Below, piece by piece: positions 14,467-23,753 of a stretch of DNA of 48,375 nt. The notes beneath the pieces were generated by a model. That model was not told the DNA's origin and did not search any database. It was given only the letters and a program-made list of their open reading frames with translations. Numbering within the stretch: position 1 is the first letter of the stretch; the number at the start of each line of letters is the position of its first letter. Made by a program: the position numbers and the translations under genes. The DNA is from a virus: the IMG/VR virus record IMGVR_UViG_3300025940_000002, positions 1-48,375 of that record; one strand, 5' to 3'.

Positions 14467-15705
14467 ATGGAGGCTCTGGACGGCGCCGTCGGCGCCCTGG
14501 ACGCAGTGTCGGGATCGACCGGGACGACCACGCCCCCGGCCTCTCCCCCTGAGACGGGTAAATCGAGCGCTGCAGCTGCCGGCAACACAGCCCCGCCGGC
14601 GTCGGCTGCACGGGAAGCGTTCGACCGCCTGACCAAGGGTGAGAAGCCGGAGGCGATCAACGCCGAGATCCGGGACCGCGCCAAGGGCACGAAGCCCGCC
14701 GTTACCGCCCAAGGAAAGGGCGCCGCTCAGCCCGCGACGAAGGACGCCCTGCCACAGGGCGAGAAACCCGGCGACACGCGCAACGCGTGGCCGGACTCGC
14801 TGACCGGCAAGGACATCAACGTCCTGAAGCGCGGGAAGATCGACTCCGAGACGTTCGCGGCCCTCCCGGCGACCACGCAGACCCGTCTGTTGACGAACCT
14901 GCGGAACAGCCAGGCCGAGGCGGACCGGACCTTCCAGCAGGCCAAGAAGGGCAAGGCCGGCGGCACGGATGCCGCCGCCCAAGCCGACAGCGATTCCCCG
15001 TCCGACTCCGAGGACGAGGCAACCCTGACCGCCGAGCAGCTCGCGGCCGAGGGCGACGACGCAGCGACGGACGACGAGGGCGAAACGCCCCCGCCGCCGA
15101 AGCAACAGGGCAAGGCCAAGGCCGCCCCCGCGCCGACGTCCGACGTCTCCAGCTTCGTTGACGAGAAGGACCTCGAAACCCTGCGGCTGCTCGGTGGCGA
15201 TGAGCTGGCAGAGACCCACACGCGCTCGATCGGGCGTGTCGTGGACCATTTTCAGGGTCAGCAGCAAGCCCTGTCGGGCGTGCTGAGCTTCCTCCTGGAG
15301 GACCACATCGGCCGGCACTTCGAGAGTGCGGTCGGTGAGCTGAACAAGGCGCCGGGCATGGACGGGCTCAAGCCCGACCACCCCGAGTACGCCAAGAACA
15401 GCGAGGCCCTCAAGGCGAAGGCGCTGATCCTGCACCGTGCCGCCGGCGACCCCAAGACCTACCCCTTCACGGAGGCGGTCAAGGACGCCGCGGCGAGTCT
15501 CTTCCGACCCAACGTACACCAGGCCGCCCAAGCCCGACTTCTCGCCTCACGACGTGCGTCACTGACCGGATCCGCAGAACGCGGCGACAGCCGCCGCGCC
15601 GAGCCCCGCGCGCTGGACCCCAAGTCCCGCGCGAAGGCGATCTTCTCGGCCCTGCAGAACGGACTGACGCCCAACGAGGCGAGGAACTCGATCGACGGCG
15701 CCTGA
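14467..15705 (+). CDS. Capsid scaffolding protein (412 aa)
   Basis: It lies directly upstream of the major capsid gene and is highly charged, Ala/Asp/Glu/Lys-rich and largely disordered or helical, as scaffolds are. It has an acidic middle (SDSEDEATLTAEQLAAEGDD), a Pro-rich linker, a structured part around residues 230-340 and a basic C-terminus (RRAEPRALDPKSRAKAIFSAL) of the kind that binds coat protein in P22. ATG 14467 follows a purine-rich SD region. Its job is to template procapsid assembly and then leave or be degraded. Confidence 0.8.
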   Translation: MEALDGAVGALDAVSGSTGTTTPPASPPETGKSSAAAAGNTAPPASAAREAFDRLTKGEKPEAINAEIRDRAKGTKPAVTAQGKGAAQPATKDALPQGEKPGDTRNAWPDSLTGKDINVLKRGKIDSETFAALPATTQTRLLTNLRNSQAEADRTFQQAKKGKAGGTDAAAQADSDSPSDSEDEATLTAEQLAAEGDDAATDDEGETPPPPKQQGKAKAAPAPTSDVSSFVDEKDLETLRLLGGDELAETHTRSIGRVVDHFQGQQQALSGVLSFLLEDHIGRHFESAVGELNKAPGMDGLKPDHPEYAKNSEALKAKALILHRAAGDPKTYPFTEAVKDAAASLFRPNVHQAAQARLLASRRASLTGSAERGDSRRAEPRALDPKSRAKAIFSALQNGLTPNEARNSIDGA

Positions 15706-15725
15706 TCACCATCAGGAGCTGACCC

Positions 15726-16814
15726 ATGTCCGCAGACGGAACGCCGCTGCCTTCGTTCGCCGATTTCGTCCTGGCGACCAAGGCCCACAAGATCACCCCG
15801 ACGACCGAGATCCTCAACGAGTGCGCGCGCAAGACCTACCTGGTCGCGCGCATGTTGAAGGGCCGGGGCGAGGACGAAGTGGTCCAGGGCGGGTCGAAGA
15901 TCATCGACCAGATCCAGACCAAGAAGATGAACAACGCCGGCTTCTACCGGCCCAACGAAAACCTCCAGCCGCGCGGCGTCGACACGCTCACGCAGATCGA
16001 GAGCCCCTGGCGCTTCCACCAGGGCAACTACGGCTGGTCCGAGCAGCAGGTGAAGCTGCAGGCCAGCGGCGGCAACGCCGCCGACGTCTACACCCGGCTC
16101 AAGACCAGCTGGGAGCAGGCGTGCGACCTGAACATCTGGGACTCGATGGAAGAGGCGCTCTGGGACACCCCGAGCAACTCCGACATGGAGGCCGCCGACG
16201 GCAAGCTGCCGTACTCGATCCCGACGTTCATCACGTCCGACGGCCTGGCCCCCGCCGGCTTCACGACCATCAGCGGCGTGAACCCCTCGACCGAGACGAA
16301 GTACCGCAACCAGACCGGCGCCTTCAGCTGGGCCGGCCGCGCGACCAACGACGCCATGTACGTGGCGTTCGACCAGATGTGGCGCAAGCTCCGCTGGAAG
16401 CGGATCAAGGGCTTCAATTCCAAGGTAGGGAGCCCCGGCACGGACTTCTCGAAGTTCGTGATCGCGACCACGCCCGAGGGCATCAACGGCTACCTCGCGC
16501 TCAACCGGAACAGCAACGACCGGCTGCGCAAGGCGAACGACGCGGGGTACGGGGACGACCCGACCTTCAACTCGATCGACCTGGAGGACTTCGACCGCCT
16601 CGAAGAGACCACCACGGCCGGCGTGCCCCCGTTCTACTGGCTGAACCTGGAGATGCTCTTCCCGGTCTACCACTCCGACACCTTCATGGAAGAGGTCGGG
16701 CCGATCCGCGGCAGCATCAACCAGCCCTTCAGCTGGGCGGTCTACAAAAACACCTACATGAACCTCTTCTGCCGGAGCCGCCGGCGCCAGGGGCTCATCC
16801 AGACCACGGCCTAA
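15726..16814 (+). CDS. Major capsid protein (362 aa)
   Basis: It follows the scaffold gene by 20 nt with a clear SD (AGGAG). The sequence is globular and rich in aromatic residues (SPWRFHQGNYGWSEQQVKL, then WEQACDLNIWDSMEEALWDT, AFDQMWRKLRWKR). Its length and position are those of HK97-fold coat proteins of short-tailed phages. Strong codon bias fits a highly expressed gene. No protease gene is seen nearby, so maturation cleavage is not indicated. Confidence 0.85.
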   Translation: MSADGTPLPSFADFVLATKAHKITPTTEILNECARKTYLVARMLKGRGEDEVVQGGSKIIDQIQTKKMNNAGFYRPNENLQPRGVDTLTQIESPWRFHQGNYGWSEQQVKLQASGGNAADVYTRLKTSWEQACDLNIWDSMEEALWDTPSNSDMEAADGKLPYSIPTFITSDGLAPAGFTTISGVNPSTETKYRNQTGAFSWAGRATNDAMYVAFDQMWRKLRWKRIKGFNSKVGSPGTDFSKFVIATTPEGINGYLALNRNSNDRLRKANDAGYGDDPTFNSIDLEDFDRLEETTTAGVPPFYWLNLEMLFPVYHSDTFMEEVGPIRGSINQPFSWAVYKNTYMNLFCRSRRRQGLIQTTA

Positions 16815-16869
16815 ACGCAGCCTGCCCACGCCGCGCCGTAGCGCGCGGCTGGACGCCTCCACCGCGGCC

Positions 16870-16919
16870 GCCGGCGGGTCCGTAACGACCGCCGGCCGGC
16901 CCGGGGGCACGAAGCCCCC
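16870..16919 (+). terminator. Tandem hairpins after the capsid gene
   Basis: Two stem-loops: GCCGGCGG/CCGCCGGC (16870-16877 with 16889-16896) and GGGGGC/GCCCCC (16903-16908 with 16914-16919, loop ACGAA). There is no T-tract. They could trim or stabilise the capsid message or reduce read-through into the decoration gene. Confidence 0.5.
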
Positions 16920-16951
16920 CAGCAGCAAACCCCAGCACAAGGAAGTGCAAC

Positions 16952-17437
16952 ATGATCCCCGGAGCAATCCAGTTCAACGGCGACACCCTCCAGGCCTCGA
17001 AGGTCGGTTTCATCAACCGGACCGGCGCGGCGCTGGTGAAGGGTGGCGTTTACGCGCTCGACCTGACCAAGGGCGCGACCGAGTCCACCACGGCGCGCGC
17101 CGGCGCGTACAACCTGGTCGCCGTCGCGACCGCGCACCTCGCGGCCGGCATCCTGGTCGTGGCTGAGGCCGCGACTCCCGACGACGAAGAGGGCCAGGGC
17201 GTGATCTTCGGCCCGGCCAAGGTCCTGGTCGAAGGCACCACCGACGTCGCCGCCGGCGACCGCCTCAAGGCGGTCAACGCGCAGAACTACCTGCAGAAGG
17301 CCTCGGCCGCCGTCGGCTCGATCGACGTGGGCGTGGGCGTCGCCCGCGACGCGCAGGCCGCCAACTCGGCGGTCCTGACCGACGTGTTCTTCGACGGCAT
17401 CACCTTCAACAAGGTGATCAACGCCGCCGTCAGCTAA
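16952..17437 (+). CDS. Head decoration-like protein (161 aa)
   Basis: A beta-rich, Ala/Val/Gly-rich protein just after the major capsid gene. It has the pattern of DUF2190-like or decoration proteins: an N-terminal GAIQFNGDTLQASKVGFINR, then GGVYALDLTKG, and later AGDRLKAVNAQNYLQKA with regular strands. Such proteins bind the outside of the mature capsid. ATG 16952 has an AAGGA SD. It is followed by a terminator-like hairpin, so it may be the last gene of a capsid transcript. Confidence 0.7.
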   Translation: MIPGAIQFNGDTLQASKVGFINRTGAALVKGGVYALDLTKGATESTTARAGAYNLVAVATAHLAAGILVVAEAATPDDEEGQGVIFGPAKVLVEGTTDVAAGDRLKAVNAQNYLQKASAAVGSIDVGVGVARDAQAANSAVLTDVFFDGITFNKVINAAVS

Positions 17438-17467
17438 ACGCTGGCGGATCCAGTCTCCATCGCTCGG

Positions 17468-17501
17468 AGGGGCGGCGCGCGGCAACGCCGCCGCCGCCCC
17501 T
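17468..17501 (+). terminator. Rho-independent-like terminator
   Basis: Arms AGGGGCGGCG (17468-17477) and CGCCGCCCCT (17492-17501) pair perfectly, followed by TCATCTTT. Just after it the 7-mer GAACCCT is repeated three times (third copy GAACCCC) from 17510, in the leader of the next gene. Confidence 0.65.
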
Positions 17502-17538
17502 TCATCTTTGAACCCTGAACCCTGAACCCCGGAGCCCC

Positions 17539-18033
17539 GTGAACAAGCGCCAAATGCTCTCGCTGTTCGGCCTCGCCGCCGCGATCCCCTCGGTCGGCGG
17601 CCTGGCTAAGAACGAAAACGTCATCAGCCGCCAGCCCCTGCCCGGGGGCAAGGAGCTGCGTCGCGCCGTGATCGAAGAGGTCGTCACCTTCGCCGCCGAC
17701 GCCTCCAAGGCCCTGACCCAGGCCCTGCCCGCCAACTCCACCGTCATCCAGGTGGACACGAACTACGACGTCGCGGTGGTCCTCTCCACCGCGGTCAAGC
17801 TCGGCGTCGGCACCGCCAGCGACCCCGACGCCTTCCTGCTCTCGTCCGCCACCGTGACGAAGAACACGAAGAACGTGAACCGCCCCGCGGTCGCCACGGG
17901 CTTCCAGGCCGCCTCGGCGGCCCCGCTCGTCACCGCCGTCGACACCAACGGCGCCGCCGCCGGCACCGGCACCAGCGGCTCGGTCCGCGTGCGGATCGTC
18001 TACGAGTACGTCCAGGCCCTGCCCAACGCCTGA
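17539..18033 (+). CDS. Second head-associated beta-rich protein (164 aa)
   Basis: GTG start with GGAG upstream. The N-terminus (NKRQMLSLFGLAAAIPSVGG) is mildly hydrophobic but too polar for a clear signal. The rest is Thr/Ala/Val-rich with strands (TNYDVAVVLSTAVKLGVGTA, then GSVRVRIVYEYVQAL). Its position and composition suggest a minor head or decoration protein. No family is recognised. Confidence 0.6.
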   Translation: MNKRQMLSLFGLAAAIPSVGGLAKNENVISRQPLPGGKELRRAVIEEVVTFAADASKALTQALPANSTVIQVDTNYDVAVVLSTAVKLGVGTASDPDAFLLSSATVTKNTKNVNRPAVATGFQAASAAPLVTAVDTNGAAAGTGTSGSVRVRIVYEYVQALPNA

Positions 18034-18043
18034 ACCCACCCAC

Positions 18044-18074
18044 GGGCCCGCGGCGCGGTGGGCGTCGCGGGCCC
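18044..18074 (+). terminator. Strong hairpin between head and tail genes
   Basis: Arms GGGCCCGCGGCG (18044-18055) and CGTCGCGGGCCC (18063-18074), 12 bp with one G-T pair and a 7-nt loop. A short T-run (CTTTT) occurs about 22 nt later, just before the next SD, so termination is possible but not certain. Confidence 0.55.
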
Positions 18075-18110
18075 CGGTAAGGGTCTCGCTCGAGCTTTTG
18101 GGAGGATCCG

Positions 18111-18851
18111 GTGGCTTACAAACTGACGTTCGCACAGCTCAAGGCCGAATACGAGCACGCCATCAGCGGCACGCCCGACTCGCGGATCTCCAGCGCGCGC
18201 GGGGTGAACGACGCGCTGGAGTACCTCTGGACGCTGCACCGCTGGAGCTGGCGGAAGAAAATCACGACGCTCGACCTGGTCGCCGACCAGGAGTACGTCG
18301 ACCTGCCCGCCGACTTCGGCGAGCTGGTGAACCTCTACGGCGCCGACAGCCTGGCCGGGACCGGCTTCCAGAAGGCCGACCTGGACCGCGTCGCCCTCGC
18401 CCGCACGTTCCCGACCCTGCCCGCGGCCAGCTCGTTCCTGTACGCCATCGCGGCCGCCAGCCAGGCCACCGCGGCGGACGTGCCCGTGCAGCGGCTGGAG
18501 CTGGGGCCCACGCCCTCGGAGTCGCTGAGCGACGCCGTCGTGCTGGTCTACAACTCCCTGCCGCCGGAGCTGAGCGGCGACACCGACGTCCCCGCCGTGC
18601 CCTACGGCTTCTACTCGGTGCTGCGTCGCCTGGTCCGGGCCATCGCGGTCTCGGACACCGTCCAGCAGGCCGGGCACGATTGGGAGCTGTTCAGCCGCCA
18701 GATCCGGGACTACATCGCGGCCGACACCTTCAGCAACACGACCAGCGGCGGCGTGATCGGGTGCCTCGGCAGCCAGGTGGACGACTACGGCCCGGCCGGC
18801 GCGGAGATGACCCTGGCGCCGCACACGTCGATCCTGATGGTGGAGGATTGA
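18111..18851 (+). CDS. Head-tail connector / tail tubular A-like protein (246 aa)
   Basis: The N-terminal helical part (YKLTFAQLKAEYEHAISGT, then RGVNDALEYLWTLHRWSW) is followed by LDLVADQEYVDLPADFGELV near residues 55-76. This is a signature of connector proteins of short-tailed phages (T7 gp11, P22 gp4-like adaptors), which sit under the portal. GTG 18111 has a good SD (GGAGG). The hub gene follows 1 nt after. Confidence 0.75.
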   Translation: MAYKLTFAQLKAEYEHAISGTPDSRISSARGVNDALEYLWTLHRWSWRKKITTLDLVADQEYVDLPADFGELVNLYGADSLAGTGFQKADLDRVALARTFPTLPAASSFLYAIAAASQATAADVPVQRLELGPTPSESLSDAVVLVYNSLPPELSGDTDVPAVPYGFYSVLRRLVRAIAVSDTVQQAGHDWELFSRQIRDYIAADTFSNTTSGGVIGCLGSQVDDYGPAGAEMTLAPHTSILMVED

Positions 18852-18852
18852 A

Positions 18853-21126
18853 ATGGCGGCAGGAGCCAAGCCGGTCGCGTTCGACTTCCCCCTCAAGGGT
18901 CTCGACAGCAACTTCCCCGCGGGCGCCCAGCCGCGGCTGACGTCGCGCGACCTGATGAACGTGTGGCCCTTCGACCCCGGGGAGCGGCGCGCGCGGGGCG
19001 GCCGCCGGCCCGGCCTCACGAAGGTCGACTCCACCCAGCTCGGCGGCGGCGACTTCGTCCAGGGCGTGGTGCAGGCCGTGCTGCCGGCGCGGCGCGTGGT
19101 CGTCACCGGCATCACCTACAACGGCGACACCGTCGACCACAGCCCCGGCGCGGCGCTCGTCAGCACCGTGAACGCCGTCGCCTCGGCGACGTGGCGCGTG
19201 AGCCGGACCGCCGGCGGCACCAACGCCACCGGCATCGGCGCCGCCGTCGACGCCGCCAGCTTCGCCTACCGCAAGGACTCCGCGGCCGCCCTCCCGCTGG
19301 CCACCGCCTACGAGAGCCTGGCCACCCCGGGCGACGTCGCCAGCTGCATCCACAAGACGCAGTTCGCCGGGGACACGCGCGCCGTCTCGATGAAGTTCTA
19401 CAGCGACGACGTCCAGGACTTCGTCTTCAACCTCTACTCGCGGGTTGACAACACCTACGCCTCGGCCGCCAACGTGGTCTTCGCGAAGTGCACGCGCGCG
19501 GGCATCTCCCTCTGCAAGGGCACCGCCCCGACCGTGCTGCGGACCTTCGCCTTCCCGACGTCGATCCCCGTGAAGGCGCGCGTCACCCTCACGCTGACGA
19601 TCGACGGCGACCAGTTCACCGCCAAGGTGCAGGTCACCCCGTACGACTCGGTCCTGGCCAGCTACGCGACCTACCCGACGGTCACCTGGGGGCAGATCTC
19701 CGCGACGAGCGCCGGCACCAACACCGGGTACTACGGCTTCGGCCTGGGCGAGAACAGCAGCGGCGACTTCGCCGGCGTGGCCGGGAACTACCACGGCTAC
19801 ATGCACCTGTCGGACTTCCTGGTCTACGAGGGCGTGGTCAACGAGAACGCGCGGAACCTGTACCTGGCGGTCGCCGCCGGCGGGAACGTGTACCTCAGCC
19901 AGGAGGGCGGCGGGGCGCCGTTCGACCTGGTGGGCGCCGCGGCGGTCTCGCCGGCGCGCCGGGTCTCGATGGCCGTGCTCGCCGGCGTCGTCTACATCGC
20001 CGACGGGATCCACGCCGCGCAGCAGCTCGACCTGAACACCCGCCTGCTCACGACGCAAGTTGCTTCGGTGGGCGCGCTGCCGTCCAAGCCCTCGGGGGTG
20101 GTCACCTGGCGCGGCCGCCTGGTGTACTTCGGCGTCGCCGGCGAGGAACAGAACGCGTTCATGTCGCGGCCCGACGACCCCTCCGACTGGCAGTACGGCC
20201 AGGACGACGTCGGCTCGGCGGTCGCGCTCAACCTCTCCAACGCCGGCGGCATCGGCCAGCCGATCTACGCGCTGATCCCCTACAAGGACGACGTCCTGCT
20301 CTTCGGCTGCGACCACTCGATCTACGCCCTGGCCGGCGACCCCGCGGCCGACGGCGCGGTCACCACCGCCAGCGAGGCGATCGGCATGATGGGGCGGGAC
20401 GCCTGGACCACCGACCCGGCCGGGACGATCTACTTCATGGGGACGACCGGCTTCTACCGGATGAGCCCCGGCGGCGTGCCCGAGAACCTCACCGCCGGCT
20501 CGCTCAACGAGGCCTTCCGCGCGATCGACCGGAGCACCACGTACATCGCGTGCGCGTGGGACGCGTCCAACCACGGCTGCTGGATCTTCCTGGTGCCGAT
20601 CGACGCCGGCGACGACTGCACCGCCTACTGGTACGACGCGCGGACCAAGGGCTTCTTTCCGGCGACCTTCCCCGCGCTCTACGGCCCGACCACCGTGGCC
20701 ACCTTCGACGGCGACGGCGCGCTCGACCGGTACACCATCCTCGGCGGGACCGACGGCTACCTGCGGAAGCTCGACGTCGCGGCCTCCACCGACGACGGCG
20801 TGGCGATCGACAGCTACGTCTTCATCGGGCCCGTGAACCCCTTCGGGCAGTTCGCCGACGCGATGCTGCACAGCTTCCAGGCCTGGCTCTACTCCGGGAG
20901 CGGCGCGGTCACCGGCACGCTGCACGTCGGCGCCAGCCCCGAGGACGCGTACTACGACTCGGCGCCGACCGCCCTGACGACCTGGTCGATCACCGGCACC
21001 GGCAAGCAGGCGCGGCTGCTGACGAGGGCGAGGGGCGCGGCGTTCTACGTGAAGCTGGCGGGATCCGAGGCGTGGGTGATGGAGCGGCTGGGGGCACTGG
21101 CCGAGTACGGCGGCCCTTCGAGGTAA
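18853..21126 (+). CDS. Tail hub protein, propeller-like (757 aa)
   Basis: The N-terminus (PLKGLDSNFPAGAQPRLTSR, then GGRRPGLTKVD) is of the kind that opens phage tail tubular B / P22 gp10-like stabilisation proteins. Residues about 340-620 show repeated short blades (GGNVYLSQEGGG, AGVVYIADGIHAAQQ, YKDDVLLFGCDHSIYALAGD, GTIYFMGTTGFYRMSPGG) typical of beta-propellers. A concanavalin-like insertion may occupy residues 170-330. It would cap the tail tube and hold the fibre. The ATG has GGAGG upstream. Confidence 0.75.
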   Translation: MAAGAKPVAFDFPLKGLDSNFPAGAQPRLTSRDLMNVWPFDPGERRARGGRRPGLTKVDSTQLGGGDFVQGVVQAVLPARRVVVTGITYNGDTVDHSPGAALVSTVNAVASATWRVSRTAGGTNATGIGAAVDAASFAYRKDSAAALPLATAYESLATPGDVASCIHKTQFAGDTRAVSMKFYSDDVQDFVFNLYSRVDNTYASAANVVFAKCTRAGISLCKGTAPTVLRTFAFPTSIPVKARVTLTLTIDGDQFTAKVQVTPYDSVLASYATYPTVTWGQISATSAGTNTGYYGFGLGENSSGDFAGVAGNYHGYMHLSDFLVYEGVVNENARNLYLAVAAGGNVYLSQEGGGAPFDLVGAAAVSPARRVSMAVLAGVVYIADGIHAAQQLDLNTRLLTTQVASVGALPSKPSGVVTWRGRLVYFGVAGEEQNAFMSRPDDPSDWQYGQDDVGSAVALNLSNAGGIGQPIYALIPYKDDVLLFGCDHSIYALAGDPAADGAVTTASEAIGMMGRDAWTTDPAGTIYFMGTTGFYRMSPGGVPENLTAGSLNEAFRAIDRSTTYIACAWDASNHGCWIFLVPIDAGDDCTAYWYDARTKGFFPATFPALYGPTTVATFDGDGALDRYTILGGTDGYLRKLDVAASTDDGVAIDSYVFIGPVNPFGQFADAMLHSFQAWLYSGSGAVTGTLHVGASPEDAYYDSAPTALTTWSITGTGKQARLLTRARGAAFYVKLAGSEAWVMERLGALAEYGGPSR

Positions 21127-21129
21127 GCC

Positions 21130-21429
21130 ATGGCCGTCGACACCAATGCGAACACGGACAGCCGGCAGCGGCGGGCCCTGCAGCGGCTGCTGGCCTCCGG
21201 GCAGATCCACGGCCACGTCGCCGGCGAGACCCCGGCCGGCCTGGTCGACGGCGCGAACGTCACGTACACGCTGGCCCACACGCCCAAGACCGGGTCGCTG
21301 CAGCTGTTCCTGAACGGGGTCCTGCAGCACGCGACGACGGACTACACGATCGCCGGGGCGACCGTGACGTTCCTCACCGCCCCCTTCACCGGCGACCTGG
21401 TGCGGGCTTGGTATGTGCAGGCGGCGTGA
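21130..21429 (+). CDS. Small Ig-like tail protein (99 aa)
   Basis: Residues 35-99 fit a frequent phage beta-sandwich module: VTYTLAHTPKTGSLQLFLNG, then TTDYTIAGATVTFLTAPFTG and a final VRAWYVQAA. In other phages the module appears in tail fibres and tip proteins. Here it is a separate gene between the hub and the fibre, so it may link the two. Confidence 0.7.
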   Translation: MAVDTNANTDSRQRRALQRLLASGQIHGHVAGETPAGLVDGANVTYTLAHTPKTGSLQLFLNGVLQHATTDYTIAGATVTFLTAPFTGDLVRAWYVQAA

Positions 21430-21448
21430 TAGGATCGGGCGACACAAA

Positions 21449-21481
21449 GGCCCTTCCCGGGGCCCCACACTGAGGGTTGTA
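21449..21481 (+). promoter_or_regulatory. Twin control element, copy 2 (hairpin plus GGGTTGTA)
   Basis: GGCCCTTCCCGGGGCC (21449-21464), a 9-nt gap, GGGTTGTA (21474-21481), and 13 nt to ATG 21495. It matches copy 1 at 6698-6729 exactly in both blocks. The fibre gene has no SD, so this element is likely to control its transcription or translation. Confidence 0.6.
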
Positions 21482-21494
21482 AGGCGACGGCTGC

Positions 21495-23423
21495 ATGGGC
21501 GCGATCCGCGTCCAGCAACTGAAGACCGCGGCGGTTTCCGGCGTCGAGGACGGCGGCGCCGGCGCCCTGCGCGTCAAGGTGGACGGCACGTCGATCGAGC
21601 TGGTCGCCGGCGGCCTGCAGGTCAAGGCGAAGGGCATCACCGCCGCCAAGCTCACCACCGCCACGAAGGGCAACCTCTTCGCCGGCAACGGCACCGCCGC
21701 CGGCGTGGGGGAGCTGGCGGTCGGGTCCAACGACCAGGTCCTCATCGCCGACTCCACGCAGACCCTCGGCGTGAAGTGGGGCAGCGCCCCGATCGCCTCC
21801 GACTCGGTCGTCCTGGGGTCGCTCAACGTGTTCACCACGAAGGGCGACATTCTCACCCGGACCAACGCCAACGAGGTCGTCCTGGCGATCGGCGTCGACA
21901 ACCAGGTCCTGATGGCCGACAGCGCGCAGGCCTCGGGCCTGAAGTACGCGAAGGTCGGGGCCCTGAGCCTCTCGCCGGCGGCCAAGGGCGGGATCTTCAT
22001 CGGGTCGGCCGCCTCGGTCGCCACGGAGCTGGCGGTCGGCTCTGACACGTTCGTCCTGACCGCGGACAGCACGCAGACCACCGGCGTGAAGTGGGCCGCG
22101 GGCGGGAGCCTCACCAGCCCGCTGACCACCAAGGGCGACCTGTGGGGCTTCTCGACGGTCAACGCCCGGCTGCCGCGCAGCTCGAACCTCAACGACGTCC
22201 TGGTCACCGACAACAGCCTCACGCTCGGCGTGGGCTACAAGTCCCTGCAAACCGTCTGGGACTACAACTACTCCTTCACCAAGGGCCAGCTCCTGGTCGC
22301 GACCGGATCCACCTGGTCGCCGATGAGCCCGGGCACCGATCAACAGTTCCTGCGCGCCCGCGCCGGCGCGACGTGGGGCACGGAATGGGCGACGCTCCCG
22401 GGGCGCCGCAACAAGATCATCAACGGCCTCTTTCGGATCTGGCAGCGCGGCACCAGCTTCGCCGCCGCCGGCGGCAGCACGTACCAGGCCGATCGGTGGA
22501 CCTACCAAAAGCAGACGCCCACGGTCGTCACCATCAGCAAGGTGAGCTGGACGAGCCCGGGCACCGAGGACACGGGCCCCTCCGGCGACAACGCCAAGAT
22601 CGCGGTCACCACCGCCCGCGCCGTCGCGGTCGCCGCCGGCGACCACATGATCTACGGCCAGCACATCGAGGGCTTCGTCTTCCAGCCCCTGCGCGAGCGG
22701 ACCGTGACGTTCAGCTTCTGGGCCAAGTGCTCGGTCTCGGGCACGTACTACGTGAGCTTCCGCAACTCGGCCGGCGACCGCTGCTACGTCTCGGGCTTCA
22801 GCCTGACCAGCGGCGTCTGGAAGCGCACGACGATCACCCTGCGGCTCGACACCTCGGGCACCTGGCTCTACGACCACCAGGTCGGCTTGCGCGTGTTCTT
22901 CTGCCTGGAAGCGCACTCCAGCTTTCAGACGGCGAGCCTGAACGTGTGGCAGGCGGGCAACCTGCTGGCGGGCACCGGGATCGGCAACAACTTCGCCTCG
23001 ACGGCCGCGGCCACGTTCGAAGTGGCCGACTGCCAGCTGGAGCACGGCAGCGGCCGCACCGAGCTGGAGACCCCGGAGCTGGGCGCCGAGCTGCTCGCGT
23101 GCCAGCGCTACTACCACAAGAGCTGGAACCACGACGTGAACCCCGGCGGCGCCGGCGACGGCGAGATCCGCTACGTGCCGGCGTCGGCCGCCGGCGAGGC
23201 GGGCCCGACGGTCTGGTACCCGACCGACATGCGCGTGCTGCCCACGCTGACGTTCTACAGCCCCGTCGGCTTCGCCACCGGCAACCGCCGCGACTACACG
23301 GCCGGCGCCGACAACGCGATGACCGCGGCCAACACCAGCTCGAAACGGATGCACTGCGGCGGCTCGGGCAACACGGCGGCGAGGTTGTACGGCTACTTCT
23401 ACACCGCGGACGCGGAGCTTTAA
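21495..23423 (+). CDS. Tail fibre / receptor-binding protein (642 aa)
   Basis: The N-terminal half holds four imperfect repeats of about 40-50 residues, each running from TKGDL/TKGNL to QVLxADSxQxxGVKW, at roughly residues 54-97, 113-155, 160-200 and 210-255. Such repeats form the shaft of many phage fibres. At about residue 310 a receptor-binding type domain begins, NKIINGLFRIWQRGTSFAAA, followed by YQADRWTY. This matches a widespread carbohydrate-binding tail fibre tip module. The fibre should decide host range. ATG 21495 is preceded by the twin control element rather than an SD. Confidence 0.85.
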   Translation: MGAIRVQQLKTAAVSGVEDGGAGALRVKVDGTSIELVAGGLQVKAKGITAAKLTTATKGNLFAGNGTAAGVGELAVGSNDQVLIADSTQTLGVKWGSAPIASDSVVLGSLNVFTTKGDILTRTNANEVVLAIGVDNQVLMADSAQASGLKYAKVGALSLSPAAKGGIFIGSAASVATELAVGSDTFVLTADSTQTTGVKWAAGGSLTSPLTTKGDLWGFSTVNARLPRSSNLNDVLVTDNSLTLGVGYKSLQTVWDYNYSFTKGQLLVATGSTWSPMSPGTDQQFLRARAGATWGTEWATLPGRRNKIINGLFRIWQRGTSFAAAGGSTYQADRWTYQKQTPTVVTISKVSWTSPGTEDTGPSGDNAKIAVTTARAVAVAAGDHMIYGQHIEGFVFQPLRERTVTFSFWAKCSVSGTYYVSFRNSAGDRCYVSGFSLTSGVWKRTTITLRLDTSGTWLYDHQVGLRVFFCLEAHSSFQTASLNVWQAGNLLAGTGIGNNFASTAAATFEVADCQLEHGSGRTELETPELGAELLACQRYYHKSWNHDVNPGGAGDGEIRYVPASAAGEAGPTVWYPTDMRVLPTLTFYSPVGFATGNRRDYTAGADNAMTAANTSSKRMHCGGSGNTAARLYGYFYTADAEL

Positions 23424-23425
23424 CG

Positions 23426-23698
23426 ATGGCCGACTACCAGCTGATCAAGGACTTCAGCGGCACGGTCACCGGCGCGTTCCGGCGGGCGGACGCGGCGTCG
23501 ATCCCGCGCGACGTCGACAACCGCGACTGGCAGGCCTTCCTGCTGTGGCGCGACGCGGGCAACACGCCCGACCCGGCCGACGCCGTGCCCGACCCGCGCG
23601 CCCCGAAGCTGACGGTCGCACGCCTCGCCCGCGCGCTGATCGCCGCCGGCGTCATTACCAAGGCCCAGATCCTCGCCGCGCTCGACACCGACCCCTGA
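23426..23698 (+). CDS. Small fibre-associated protein (90 aa)
   Basis: It starts 2 nt after the fibre stop. The N-terminus YQLIKDFSGTVTGAFRRADA and DWQAFLLWRDAGNTPDPAD match short proteins found just after fibre genes in many phages, often called tail fibre assembly-like. The C-terminal helix (LARALIAAGVITKAQILAAL) looks like a small capping or coiled module. A chaperone or fibre-tip role is inferred from position. Confidence 0.65.
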   Translation: MADYQLIKDFSGTVTGAFRRADAASIPRDVDNRDWQAFLLWRDAGNTPDPADAVPDPRAPKLTVARLARALIAAGVITKAQILAALDTDP

Positions 23699-23753
23699 CC
23701 GCGAACGACAAGGACGTCACCCACAACCACCCGGGCCAAGGAGGGCCCACCCG

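Noticed and set aside
18730-21468. A 912-codon open frame on the - strand under the hub gene
   Set aside because: Low-complexity Arg/Gly/Val/Asp composition and no family; the + strand gene has propeller motifs and a good SD.
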